A stretch of DNA of 64,000 nucleotides. Origin: JTS-RE37 sp041743425. GTDB taxonomy: Bacteria > Bacteroidota > Bacteroidia > Flavobacteriales > Flavobacteriaceae. The stretch spans positions 18,440 through 82,439 of the forward strand of contig JBGTMS010000202.1 of NCBI GenBank assembly GCA_041743425.1, given 5' to 3'. The notes beneath the pieces were generated by a model, which was not told where the DNA came from, made no database searches, and saw only the letters and a list, made by a program, of their open reading frames with translations. Of this stretch, positions 55,105 to 63,360 are shown piece after piece. Each line of letters begins with the position of its first letter. The stretch's first letter is position 1. Position numbers and translations under genes: made by a program.

Positions 55105-55877
55105 ATCCCTATGTATTCCATAAATTTTTTCTTGTACGACTTGCTCAGCCTGAATAATTTATTGTCACTCATCTTCACATCGATCTCACTGTAATCCGAA
55201 TGGATGATTTCCAGGATCTCCTCAGCATTGACAATGGTCGACCTGTGGATTCTGATAAATTGGGGACTGCTGAGACTTAAAAGTATTTCCGGCAATGAAA
55301 TTCTCAATACATACATTTTGCCGGTGGTATAAATCTCGGCATAGTAGCCCGAAGCAGTGACGTACTTTATCTCACTCTTTTCAATAAAGCTCGTTTTATT
55401 GCCCGTGCGAATGGGCAATTTATTGGTGTATATCTTATCTGCTTCTTCATTGGTCTGAAGAAATTTCAGAATGGAATGCACCTTCTTCTCATACTCCAGA
55501 TGATCCATCATTTGTATTTGATTCAATGCCTTTTCCAGGGAATCTTGAAAGCGCTGATCCGAAAAAGGTTTTAAGAGGTAATCAAAGGCGGAATAATCGA
55601 ATGCTTTGAGCGCAAACTCATCATACGCAGTTACGAAAATTACAAGTGGGGCCTTCTTCACCCGTATGTTCTGAAGCACGTCGAAACCTGTCGCATCTTC
55701 AAGGTGTATATCGAGAAAGACAAGTTCCGGGCTCTTGGCCTGAATATTCAGAATGGCCGATTCGGCGCTGTCACATTCACCGATAATCTTTATGCCGGAA
55801 TGCACAGACAACAAATCTACAATCCTTTTTCTTCCGAGTTTTTCATCATCCACGATGAGTGCCGTAACCTCAGACAT
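55101..55877 (-). CDS. LytTR-family response regulator
   Basis: 258 residues from ATG 55877 (MSEVTALIVDDEKLGRKR); upstream codons add no receiver sequence. The CheY-like receiver has Asp56 in LVFLDIHLEDATGFDVL, TAYDEFALKAFDY and the switch Lys in LLKPFSDQRF. The C-terminal LytTR DNA-binding domain includes TGNKTSFIEKSEIKYVTASG, IRIHRSTIVNAEEI and FRLSKSYKKKFMEYIGI. Divergent from the second susC; a candidate binding site lies between (56021-56051). Confidence 0.94.
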   Translation of the reverse strand: MSEVTALIVDDEKLGRKRIVDLLSVHSGIKIIGECDSAESAILNIQAKSPELVFLDIHLEDATGFDVLQNIRVKKAPLVIFVTAYDEFALKAFDYSAFDYLLKPFSDQRFQDSLEKALNQIQMMDHLEYEKKVHSILKFLQTNEEADKIYTNKLPIRTGNKTSFIEKSEIKYVTASGYYAEIYTTGKMYVLRISLPEILLSLSSPQFIRIHRSTIVNAEEILEIIHSDYSEIDVKMSDNKLFRLSKSYKKKFMEYIGI

Positions 55878-56020
55878 ACTTACATAATTAGGGGCATTTT
55901 TAAAAAGGGAATCATAAAAGTAAATGATTATAGGGATCATCGAGTGATTTTTTTAAACAATTCCGAGCGGGTAAACCAGTGCGTTACATAGGCTGGCCGA
56001 CTCTAAATCAATATTAAAAA

Positions 56021-56089
56021 CATTCACATCACATTACAGGTCGTTCACATCTTGATCCAAATTTCATCCAAAGGGAGATAATACTTTTA
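56021..56089 (+). promoter_or_regulatory. Candidate LytTR site and promoter of the second susC
   Basis: Direct repeats ATTCACATC (56022-56030) and GTTCACATC (56043-56051) are spaced 21 bp start to start, two helical turns, as LytTR proteins need. Downstream is TACTTTTA (56082-56089), one mismatch to the -7 box, with no TTG at -33, so the promoter could depend on an activator. Repeats would lie around -50 and -71 of the predicted start. Confidence 0.5.
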
Positions 56090-56119
56090 GATCATATTAG
56101 CTAACTCAAAATTCATATT

Positions 56120-59100
56120 ATGAAGCAAACTATTAGGTTTTCTATCCTTTTGGGTCTTTTCCTATGGGGTAATTTTCTCTTTTCGCAAGAAAGAACGATA
56201 TCCGGCGTAGTAGTTGATCAGGACGGACTGCCGCTGGTAGGAGCCAATATCCTGGTCAAGGGGACCATCGCAGGGGCACAAACAGATTTTGACGGGGCAT
56301 ATACCATTCAGGCTGCCCAGGGACAGACGTTGGTGTTCAGCTACATTGGCCTTGCGACACAGGAAATAACGGTCGGAGCCTCGGATACAATAAACTTACA
56401 AATGGAGGAAGATGCCGAGACGCTTCAGGAAGTTGTGGTGACAGCCCTTGGAATTAAGAAAGAGAAGCAGGCACTTGGGTATGCCGTTTCTGAAGTGAAT
56501 TCTGACGAAGTAGAACAGCAGTCACAGGGAGATATTGCGCGTATTCTCACCGGTAAAGCATCCGGGGTGCAGATAAATCAGCAAAGTGGTCTCTCAGGCT
56601 CCGGTACCAATATTGTCATCCGTGGTTTGAACTCGTTTAGCACGAGCAATCAGGCACTTTTTATTGTGGATGGGGTGCCATTCAGCGGGGATACCAACTC
56701 CCAGGGTCGTCAGGGTGACAGGAATGATTTTGTCAACGGAAATAATGGTTCCAGCCGCTTCCTGGATCTGGATCCTAATAGCATTGAAAGCGTGAGTGTA
56801 TTAAAAGGTCTTGCCGCGGCCACTTTATACGGTTCGCAGGGCAAGAATGGGGTGGTGTTAATCACCACAAAAGGTGGGGCTGCTGAAGGTTCAGTATTAA
56901 AATCAGAGATTTCTATAGCTACCTCCCTCTTTTTTAATGAAATTGCCTCCCTCCCTGATTATCAAAATGAATACGGAGGTGGTTTCGATCAGGCCTTTGG
57001 CTGGTTCTTCAGTAACTGGGGACCAAGATTTAACAGGGAAGGTGTAGATGGATGGGGTAATGACCCTGCTTTTGATAATAACGGAACCCTCCCGCATCCG
57101 TATTCGACAGCCAATCCGGCTACAGGAGTTCCTCAGGCTTTTCCGGAATTCCAAGGGGTTCGTTATGACTGGCGGCCTTATAATAGTGTAGAAAAGTTCT
57201 TCAGGACAGGAACCGTGGTAAATACTTCTATCAATGCCAAAGGAAGCTCTGACGACAGTCGGATCAGCTATAACCTGAATTACGGACATTTAAAGGATGA
57301 AGGTTTTACACCGGGAAATTCAGTGTTAAGAAACAACCTGAGCGTGGGTGGAAGTGCCGCATTGACCAACAAGTTTACGGTCGCAGGTACGCTGAACTAT
57401 TCCCGGACGGATTTTAAATCGCCCCCAGTAGCTCTCAGTCAGGGGAACGGAGCGACCGGCACCGGTTCTTCCACCTTCGGAGACCTGTGGTTTACCCCAA
57501 GAAATGTCGATATACAGAGCCTGCCGTTTCAAAACCCGCTTACCGGGGCCAGTGTATATTACAGGCAAACTAATGATATTCAAAACCCCTTATGGACCAT
57601 TGCCAATGCCGGAACCCGGCAGTTAACCAACCGGCTTTTTGGTAATGCCAGTGTCAGTTTCGATGCTTCTGAGAATCTGAATTTAACTTACCGGGCGGGC
57701 GTTGATGTTTATAATGAGTTGAATATCAACTTTCAGAACAAGGGAGGGATCAATAGTAATAGTGGGGATGCCAGACTCCTCAGCGGGTTCTATGAAACCT
57801 GGAACAACGTAAACACGATCTGGGACCATAACCTGGTTTTAACCGGCGATTATCCTGTCACCGATAAACTTGGCTTAACTTTTAATATAGGGGCTACTTC
57901 ACGCAGCGAGATTTATGACAGGAATGGGGTCGCCAGTGACGGCCAGCAGGTTTTCAACGTTTTGAAACATTTTAACTTCCTGAATAATCAGGAAATAGAA
58001 ATCAGTTCAAAACGCAATCTGGTCGGAGCTTATGGCCAATTCGATTTCGACTATGACCGGTTTCTGTACCTGAGCCTTTCGGGAAGGAATGACTGGGCAT
58101 CCAATTTTGACAAAGACAATAGAACCCTGTTCTATCCAAGTGCCAGTCTCTCATTTATTCCTACTCAATTATTTGACGGGATAAAGAGTGAAAATGGCCT
58201 CAATTATTTAAAACTACGGGGCGGATATGGTACATCGGCAGGTTTCAATACCCTAAATCCCTATCCTATTGCCTCTACCCTCACCCTGGTTACTAATGAC
58301 ACGCAGACCGAAGGTGGCGCAAACCTTGTCACCAACACCAGCGGACAGAGGTTGGGGAATCCCGACCTTAAACCAGAGACCATTTCAGAAATAGAGGTGG
58401 GCGTTGAATCCGCTTTCTTCAACAACCGGATCACCCTGGACCTGTCCTTGTTCAAAAGGATCACTGAGAATCTGATCGTCAACCGGCCGCTCGATCCGGC
58501 AACCGGGTTTATCACTACAGATACGAATGTCGGGGATATAGAAGGAAAAGGAATTGAAGTGGATCTCGGTGTTTTTTGGTTAAGAAATGCTGATGGCGGG
58601 TTTGTCTGGAATTCGAATTTAAATTTCACCGCCAATGAAACTACTGTAACGGATCTTGGACTTGATACCGATCGGGTCGTTTATTCGGGATTTAGCAACC
58701 TGGGCAACGCAGCTATCCCAGGAGAACCTTTGGGTGTTTTTTATGGCAGTCGTATTGCAAGGGATCCGGATACCGGTGAGTACTTGGTAGATGCCATTGG
58801 AAACTACCTGCAGGATCCCGTGGATGGTATTATCGGAGATCCTAACCCCGATTGGGTCGCAAACCTGAGTAATACTTTTTCCTATCGCGGATTCAATCTG
58901 GGGTTCCAATTGAACTATGTTCAGGGAGGGGATGTTTATTCAAGTACCATCTCAACTTTACTCGGCCGGGGATTGATCACGGAAACCAGTAACAGAAGGG
59001 AAACCTATATACTCAAAGGAATAGGGCCTGACGGACAGCCCAACAACCTGCAGATCAACAACTCAGATTTCTATTTTACCAATGTCCTGTTCGGACCCAG

Positions 59101-59374
59101 CGAATTGCAGGTCTATGACGCCACCACTATCCGTTTACAGGAAGTTTCCCTGGGCTATTCTCTGCCTGCAAAGTTTCTTGACAGAACACCACTTGGCTCT
59201 CTGTCCTTTACGGTATCCGGATTTAACCTCTGGTATGACGCCATCAACACGCCGGACGGGGCGAATTTTGACCCGAATACCTCCGGTACAGGAGTCGGAA
59301 ACGGAGTTGGCTTTGATTTTCTGAACGGTCCAAGTTCAAGAAGATATGGCCTGAGTGTTAAAGCCACATTTTAA
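56120..59374 (+). CDS. SusC/RagA family TonB-dependent transporter (second SusCD pair)
   Basis: 1084 residues. Signal peptide MKQTIRFSILLGLFLWGNFL; CarboxypepD-like domain (GVVVDQDGLPLVGANILVKG); TonB box region LQEVVVTALGIKKEKQALG; plug domain with GLNSFSTSNQALFIVDGVPF and SVLKGLAAATLYGSQGKNG; 22-strand barrel ending in GLSVKATF. Full length. Not closely similar to the PUL 1 SusC in the barrel. First gene of a plus-strand operon with susD and two unknown genes (17 bp before susD). Confidence 0.95.
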   Translation: MKQTIRFSILLGLFLWGNFLFSQERTISGVVVDQDGLPLVGANILVKGTIAGAQTDFDGAYTIQAAQGQTLVFSYIGLATQEITVGASDTINLQMEEDAETLQEVVVTALGIKKEKQALGYAVSEVNSDEVEQQSQGDIARILTGKASGVQINQQSGLSGSGTNIVIRGLNSFSTSNQALFIVDGVPFSGDTNSQGRQGDRNDFVNGNNGSSRFLDLDPNSIESVSVLKGLAAATLYGSQGKNGVVLITTKGGAAEGSVLKSEISIATSLFFNEIASLPDYQNEYGGGFDQAFGWFFSNWGPRFNREGVDGWGNDPAFDNNGTLPHPYSTANPATGVPQAFPEFQGVRYDWRPYNSVEKFFRTGTVVNTSINAKGSSDDSRISYNLNYGHLKDEGFTPGNSVLRNNLSVGGSAALTNKFTVAGTLNYSRTDFKSPPVALSQGNGATGTGSSTFGDLWFTPRNVDIQSLPFQNPLTGASVYYRQTNDIQNPLWTIANAGTRQLTNRLFGNASVSFDASENLNLTYRAGVDVYNELNINFQNKGGINSNSGDARLLSGFYETWNNVNTIWDHNLVLTGDYPVTDKLGLTFNIGATSRSEIYDRNGVASDGQQVFNVLKHFNFLNNQEIEISSKRNLVGAYGQFDFDYDRFLYLSLSGRNDWASNFDKDNRTLFYPSASLSFIPTQLFDGIKSENGLNYLKLRGGYGTSAGFNTLNPYPIASTLTLVTNDTQTEGGANLVTNTSGQRLGNPDLKPETISEIEVGVESAFFNNRITLDLSLFKRITENLIVNRPLDPATGFITTDTNVGDIEGKGIEVDLGVFWLRNADGGFVWNSNLNFTANETTVTDLGLDTDRVVYSGFSNLGNAAIPGEPLGVFYGSRIARDPDTGEYLVDAIGNYLQDPVDGIIGDPNPDWVANLSNTFSYRGFNLGFQLNYVQGGDVYSSTISTLLGRGLITETSNRRETYILKGIGPDGQPNNLQINNSDFYFTNVLFGPSELQVYDATTIRLQEVSLGYSLPAKFLDRTPLGSLSFTVSGFNLWYDAINTPDGANFDPNTSGTGVGNGVGFDFLNGPSSRRYGLSVKATF

Positions 59375-59391
59375 TCATAATAAAAATTAAT

Positions 59392-61107
59392 ATGAAAAAA
59401 GTATACATAAGAAGCTGTCTGGCCATTTTAACGGTAATTCTTGCCGGCTGCGAAACTACCGAACTTGATATTACTCAAAATCCAAATGCCCTGTCAGCGG
59501 ATCAGGCCAACGTCGATTTTTTCCTGAATTCCATACAGGAAGATTTTGTTCGCCAGTTGGAAGGGGACGCAGATTTTGACGCTAACGATAACTGGACCGG
59601 AGGCGGTTCCACCCTGGGGGATGGTTTTTCTATCCATGGATCTGAACTAACCCGTTTAACGGCGTTGATCAATGGCAATTCGCAGAATTACGGGGCGGTC
59701 TACCAGGACAGTGATTTTGATGATGAGTGGACCAACGCCTATACCGGGCTGCTAAAAGATGTTCGCCTGATGACTCCACTGGCTGAAGCAGTCGGACAGA
59801 CAAGGCATATTGGTATCACCCAGTTTATTGAAGCTCATGTGATGGTTTCGCTGGTAGATTTTTTCGGAGATGTCCCGTACACAGAAGCGTTTCAAGGGGA
59901 ACAAGGAGAACTTAACCCCGCTGCGGACAGTGGCGAATCGATATATGAAGCGGCCCTGTTACTGCTGGATCAGGCTATCGTAAATTTTACGAACCAAACT
60001 TCTTCAAATCCTGCCTCAGACATATTTTACAACAATGATTATACAAAATGGGTCAAGGCAGCGAATACCTTAAAAATGAGAATTTATGTGCAACGAAGGC
60101 TGGTGGATTCCAACGCACAGGCCAGCTTTGACGCGATTGTCAATTCAGGAAATTATATAACCGATCCATCCGAAGACCTGCAATACCGATGGCCGGGAAC
60201 CAGCGCATCAAATCCTGATACGCGTCATCCCAGGTACGGTTTGAATTACACTGCAGCCGGGGTAGGCGACTTTCAGTCCAATTGGTTTATGGGTCTGATG
60301 CAAACTACTGATGATCCCAGGATCCGGTATTATTTTTACCGTCAAACAAATGAAACACCAGGACAGGAATTGCCCCCTAACCAACAGACCATCCGCTGCT
60401 CCACTCAAACTCCGCCACAACATTACCAGGATGCAGGATTCACTTTCTGCAGTCTTCCGAATGGCTACTGGGGTCGCGACCATGGTCAGAATGACGGGAG
60501 GGATCCGGACAATTTCTTTGTAACTGCCTGGGGAGTTTACCCTGCAGGCGGGCGTTTTGATGACAACAGATTCACGGGTGTGGCCCTCGTTACCGGAGCC
60601 CAGGGTGGAGGTATAACTCCTATTCTTACTGATGCCTGGGTAGAATTTATGAAAGCCGAAATGGCTATTGCCGCTGGCAGTTCAGCAGAAGCCAGGAGTT
60701 TTCTTTTGGCCGGGGTTGAAAAATCTATTGCTAAGGTGCAGACATTTGGTGCGTTGGATCCGGACGCAGACCTTTCTTTTGAACCTACCCCGGAGGATGT
60801 GACCGCTTTTATTGATGACATAGGTTCCCGTTGGGATGCCGCTAATATGGATGGACAGTGGAATATACTGGGAGAACAATTCTTTACGGCTGTTTATGGC
60901 AATGGTCTCGAAGCTTATAACTTCTACAGAAGAACCGGCTTTCCAACCACTTTACAGGCAAACAGATCTCCTTCGCCAGGAGTATTCCCGCGATCCATGT
61001 ACTATCCTGCCACTGTGGTAACTACCAATTCAAGCATTAACCAGAAAGCGAATCAGACGCAGCCGGTTTTCTGGGATACCAATGCCGCAGCACCGATAGC
61101 TAATTAG
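59392..61107 (+). CDS. SusD-like (SusD_2 type) outer-membrane lipoprotein
   Basis: 571 residues. Lipoprotein signal (MKKVYIRSCLAILTVILAGC). SusD signature pieces: ELDITQNPNALSADQANVDF, MVSLVDFFGDVPYTEAFQGE, KWVKAANTLKMRIYVQRRL (hallmark helix), WVEFMKAEMAIAAGSSAEAR and GLEAYNFYRRTGFPTTLQ. Features of the SusD_2 branch (larger, with the NPN motif near the N-terminus) rather than the RagB branch of PUL 1. Surface receptor for the adjacent SusC; substrate not inferable. Confidence 0.92.
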   Translation: MKKVYIRSCLAILTVILAGCETTELDITQNPNALSADQANVDFFLNSIQEDFVRQLEGDADFDANDNWTGGGSTLGDGFSIHGSELTRLTALINGNSQNYGAVYQDSDFDDEWTNAYTGLLKDVRLMTPLAEAVGQTRHIGITQFIEAHVMVSLVDFFGDVPYTEAFQGEQGELNPAADSGESIYEAALLLLDQAIVNFTNQTSSNPASDIFYNNDYTKWVKAANTLKMRIYVQRRLVDSNAQASFDAIVNSGNYITDPSEDLQYRWPGTSASNPDTRHPRYGLNYTAAGVGDFQSNWFMGLMQTTDDPRIRYYFYRQTNETPGQELPPNQQTIRCSTQTPPQHYQDAGFTFCSLPNGYWGRDHGQNDGRDPDNFFVTAWGVYPAGGRFDDNRFTGVALVTGAQGGGITPILTDAWVEFMKAEMAIAAGSSAEARSFLLAGVEKSIAKVQTFGALDPDADLSFEPTPEDVTAFIDDIGSRWDAANMDGQWNILGEQFFTAVYGNGLEAYNFYRRTGFPTTLQANRSPSPGVFPRSMYYPATVVTTNSSINQKANQTQPVFWDTNAAAPIAN

Positions 61108-61129
61108 AGATAACCAAAAAAAGAGATCC

Positions 61130-62023
61130 ATGAAAAATATATTTGCATTTTATCCGGTATTCTTTGTTTTACTGCTAAGTGCATGCAGCACTGATGAGAA
61201 AACATCGGAAGATGTATTAGAAGATGTTGGAAGAGGGGCCATCCTCAGAACCCTCGCAGTGCCCAGCCCGACATTTGATTTTAACGACACATCCTCTCAA
61301 TGGACCGTTTCAGTTGAGGAGCAGGACAGCCAGAACGGTGACTTGCTTTCCGAGGTAGAAGTCTATGCCCAATTACTCAGTGTGAACGGGAACAGCGATG
61401 AAACCCTGGTTGAGACATTTCCGGCTTCAGCCTTTACAGAAGGGCCTTTTGGACTTCCAAGAGCTGATATCTCTCTTGTTTTATCTGATGTTCTGGCGGC
61501 CCTTGGTCTGCAAACGGGCGATTTTGGGAGTGATGATCAGTTTAATATCCGCCTTAATCTGAAACTTACCACCGGACAGTCATTCACTCAAACGGATCAG
61601 ACTGCCAATATCGCGGGTGGCCAATTCTTTCAATCCCCTCTCAATTACCGGGCGCAATTCTTCTGTGCCCTATCAGATGCCTCCGCTTTTTCAGGCACCT
61701 ATACAGTGACGGTTGATGCCTGGGCAGATTATACCCCGGGGGAGACGGTTCCGGTTGTTCCGGGTGAGGATCCGTTCACATTCCGTATCTTATCTTCCAA
61801 TAACCCCTTTATTGTCAACACAGCCACCTCTTATATAGAGGTGACCATCAATCCGGCTGATGGAACCGTTACGGCAGCCTCCAATGAATCCTTTGATTAT
61901 GGGGTGCCCATAGACGTAGTTGGAACAGGAACAGTAGGTACTTGTACCGGTGATATCAATCTTATTCTGAATTTTGTAGGTTTTGCCGCCGATCAGCAAT
62001 TTAGTCTTGTGAAAGGAGGGTGA
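61130..62023 (+). CDS. Lipoprotein of unknown function in the second SusCD operon
   Basis: Not recognised. 297 residues with signal ending FVLLLSACSTD. The mature part is beta-rich and acidic, with no cysteine pattern apart from a few isolated Cys. The position directly after susD (22 bp) resembles SusE/F-type accessory binding proteins, and the sequence contains repeated short strand-turn units (TVSVEEQDSQNGDLL, FNIRLNLKLTTGQSFTQTDQ, YTVTVDAWADYTPGE). Predicted surface-exposed; a binding role is inference. Confidence 0.8.
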   Translation: MKNIFAFYPVFFVLLLSACSTDEKTSEDVLEDVGRGAILRTLAVPSPTFDFNDTSSQWTVSVEEQDSQNGDLLSEVEVYAQLLSVNGNSDETLVETFPASAFTEGPFGLPRADISLVLSDVLAALGLQTGDFGSDDQFNIRLNLKLTTGQSFTQTDQTANIAGGQFFQSPLNYRAQFFCALSDASAFSGTYTVTVDAWADYTPGETVPVVPGEDPFTFRILSSNNPFIVNTATSYIEVTINPADGTVTAASNESFDYGVPIDVVGTGTVGTCTGDINLILNFVGFAADQQFSLVKGG

Positions 62024-62057
62024 AAGTGAAGTTGAACCAAATATAACATCAGTCCAC

Positions 62058-62825
62058 ATGAAAATATATCTACGGAACAACTGTTGGCTCCTTCTTTTAC
62101 TTTCATTCAGCGCCGTGGGACAAGGAGGTAAGGATTTTGGTAAACGTACTGATTATACACAATATGCCGCGTCCGGCGCGGAAGGTCTCATGGCTGAAAT
62201 GTTGATGAAAAGCCTGGGGAAGCCGGTTAACACTTATGGGAAAAACCAAATAAAAGGGTCCAGATATTTTGACGAGCTCTTTTCCAGAGGTAGCGTTTAC
62301 TATCGTGATAAAATTGTTGACACACTTTTCATGCGCTATGATGCCTATCAGGACGAAATTCAGATTCGGAAATCGGAGTATACTGAAGAACCCATTCAGG
62401 CATTGCTGAGAAATAGTGATATCAGGGCTGTCATCGAAAAACAATCTGTAGAATATCTCGGGTATTATACAGAAGACTCCGAGCGAGTGCAAGGTTATGT
62501 ATTTCAGTTAATCCCCGGAAGTCCTTTTGGTTTGTACGTTCGCAAATCCAAGGTTTTGAGAGAAGGTAAAGTCTCAAGCAACTCCCTTGCCAGAAGTGTC
62601 GCTCCGCGCTACACAGAACTGATCACCTATTACCTGAGCCAGGGAGATAATGTGCCTCTGAAACCATTACCGGAACGAAAAAAGAAATTTTTAAAACTGC
62701 TTCCCGCCGAGATACGACTGAAAGTGCAAAACCGGATGGAAGACAAAGTGTATGATCTTAAAGAGGAACCAGATCTGATACAACTGGTGCGCATGATGAA
62801 TGACCTCTCCGGAGCATCGCGCTGA
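62058..62825 (+). CDS. Exported protein of unknown function in the second SusCD operon
   Basis: 255 residues with a Sec signal (MKIYLRNNCWLLLLLSFSAV, cut near GQGG). No domain recognised. The mature part mixes helices and strands, with YFDELFSRGSVYYRDKIVDT and AVIEKQSVEYLGYYTEDSE, then a basic C-terminal helix (PERKKKFLKLLPAEIRLKV). 34 bp after the lipoprotein gene and last in the operon. A similar small exported protein often closes flavobacterial SusCD operons of this type in my recollection; not verifiable here. Confidence 0.75.
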   Translation: MKIYLRNNCWLLLLLSFSAVGQGGKDFGKRTDYTQYAASGAEGLMAEMLMKSLGKPVNTYGKNQIKGSRYFDELFSRGSVYYRDKIVDTLFMRYDAYQDEIQIRKSEYTEEPIQALLRNSDIRAVIEKQSVEYLGYYTEDSERVQGYVFQLIPGSPFGLYVRKSKVLREGKVSSNSLARSVAPRYTELITYYLSQGDNVPLKPLPERKKKFLKLLPAEIRLKVQNRMEDKVYDLKEEPDLIQLVRMMNDLSGASR

Positions 62826-62991
62826 GATTTTTGTGTAATCCCTCATTTCCACCTCTAATGAATGGATATTCACATCAAGTTGCGTGCAATTGGTATCATT
62901 TCCGGAAGACCTGATGTATCCATTAGTATATTAGTAATTCAAATACTTCTAAAATCTGTCTCATTTTTTAGTTATTTGAATTAGCTAACAC

Positions 62992-63019
62992 GAGGCCGCC
63001 TGAATAGCGGCCTCTTTTT
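62992..63019 (+). terminator. Rho-independent terminator
   Basis: Perfect 8-bp stem GAGGCCGC (62992-62999) / GCGGCCTC (63007-63014), 7-nt loop, five Ts. The T-run is on the plus strand, so it ends the susC-susD operon, 167 bp after the last gene. Confidence 0.85.
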
Positions 63020-63022
63020 AGA

Positions 63023-63253
63023 TTAAGGCCTTAAGTATTGCCAAAGTGATCGTCCGCTTCCATTTCTTTCATTGAACTTTACCGGATGTTTTCCGATCCA
63101 ATTGGGAATGAGAAAAACCGGGTAGTTGCAAAGATTTGATTCATTGGTACGACCACGTATTCTGCCTCCTTCCGCATAGTTGTTGTCCAGGTTGGTTAAG
63201 AAATCCTGATCTAAGCGTTGCGCATCGGCGGTTAGACGCCAATGAAGATCAAA
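63023..63253 (-). pseudogene. Coding remnant without start codon
   Basis: On the minus strand a 77-codon frame runs from just after a TAG (63256-63254) to TAA at 63023, with no ATG, GTG or TTG at its head. The translated text reads like real protein: FDLHWRLTADAQRLDQDFL, EGGRIRGRTNESNLCNYPV and FLIPNWIGKHPV, ending GSGRSLWQYLRP. It appears to be the 3' end of a gene whose 5' part was lost. No family could be named. Confidence 0.5.
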
Positions 63254-63325
63254 CTAAAAATTCAATTCTATATTGATCCTTTTATTGAATCGGATGACCC
63301 CGGCAGGAATGATAGAGGAGACTTA

Positions 63326-63352
63326 TAATTTTGTAACTTTCTTATAAATTTG
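63326..63352 (+). promoter_or_regulatory. Two -7 boxes before the kelch-like gene
   Basis: TAATTTTG (63326-63333) and TAAATTTG (63345-63352) both match TAnnTTTG. The second ends 8 bp before ATG 63361, so transcription from it would give almost no leader; the first is more plausible. Confidence 0.45.
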
Positions 63353-63360
63353 CGGGTAGT

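Larger units (their letters stand above)
62826..63360. other. 535-bp region after the second SusCD operon
   Basis: Contains the terminator at 62992-63019, a 77-codon minus-strand coding remnant (63023-63253) and two -7 boxes for the kelch-like gene (63326-63352). The first 165 bp hold nothing recognised. Confidence 0.6.
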
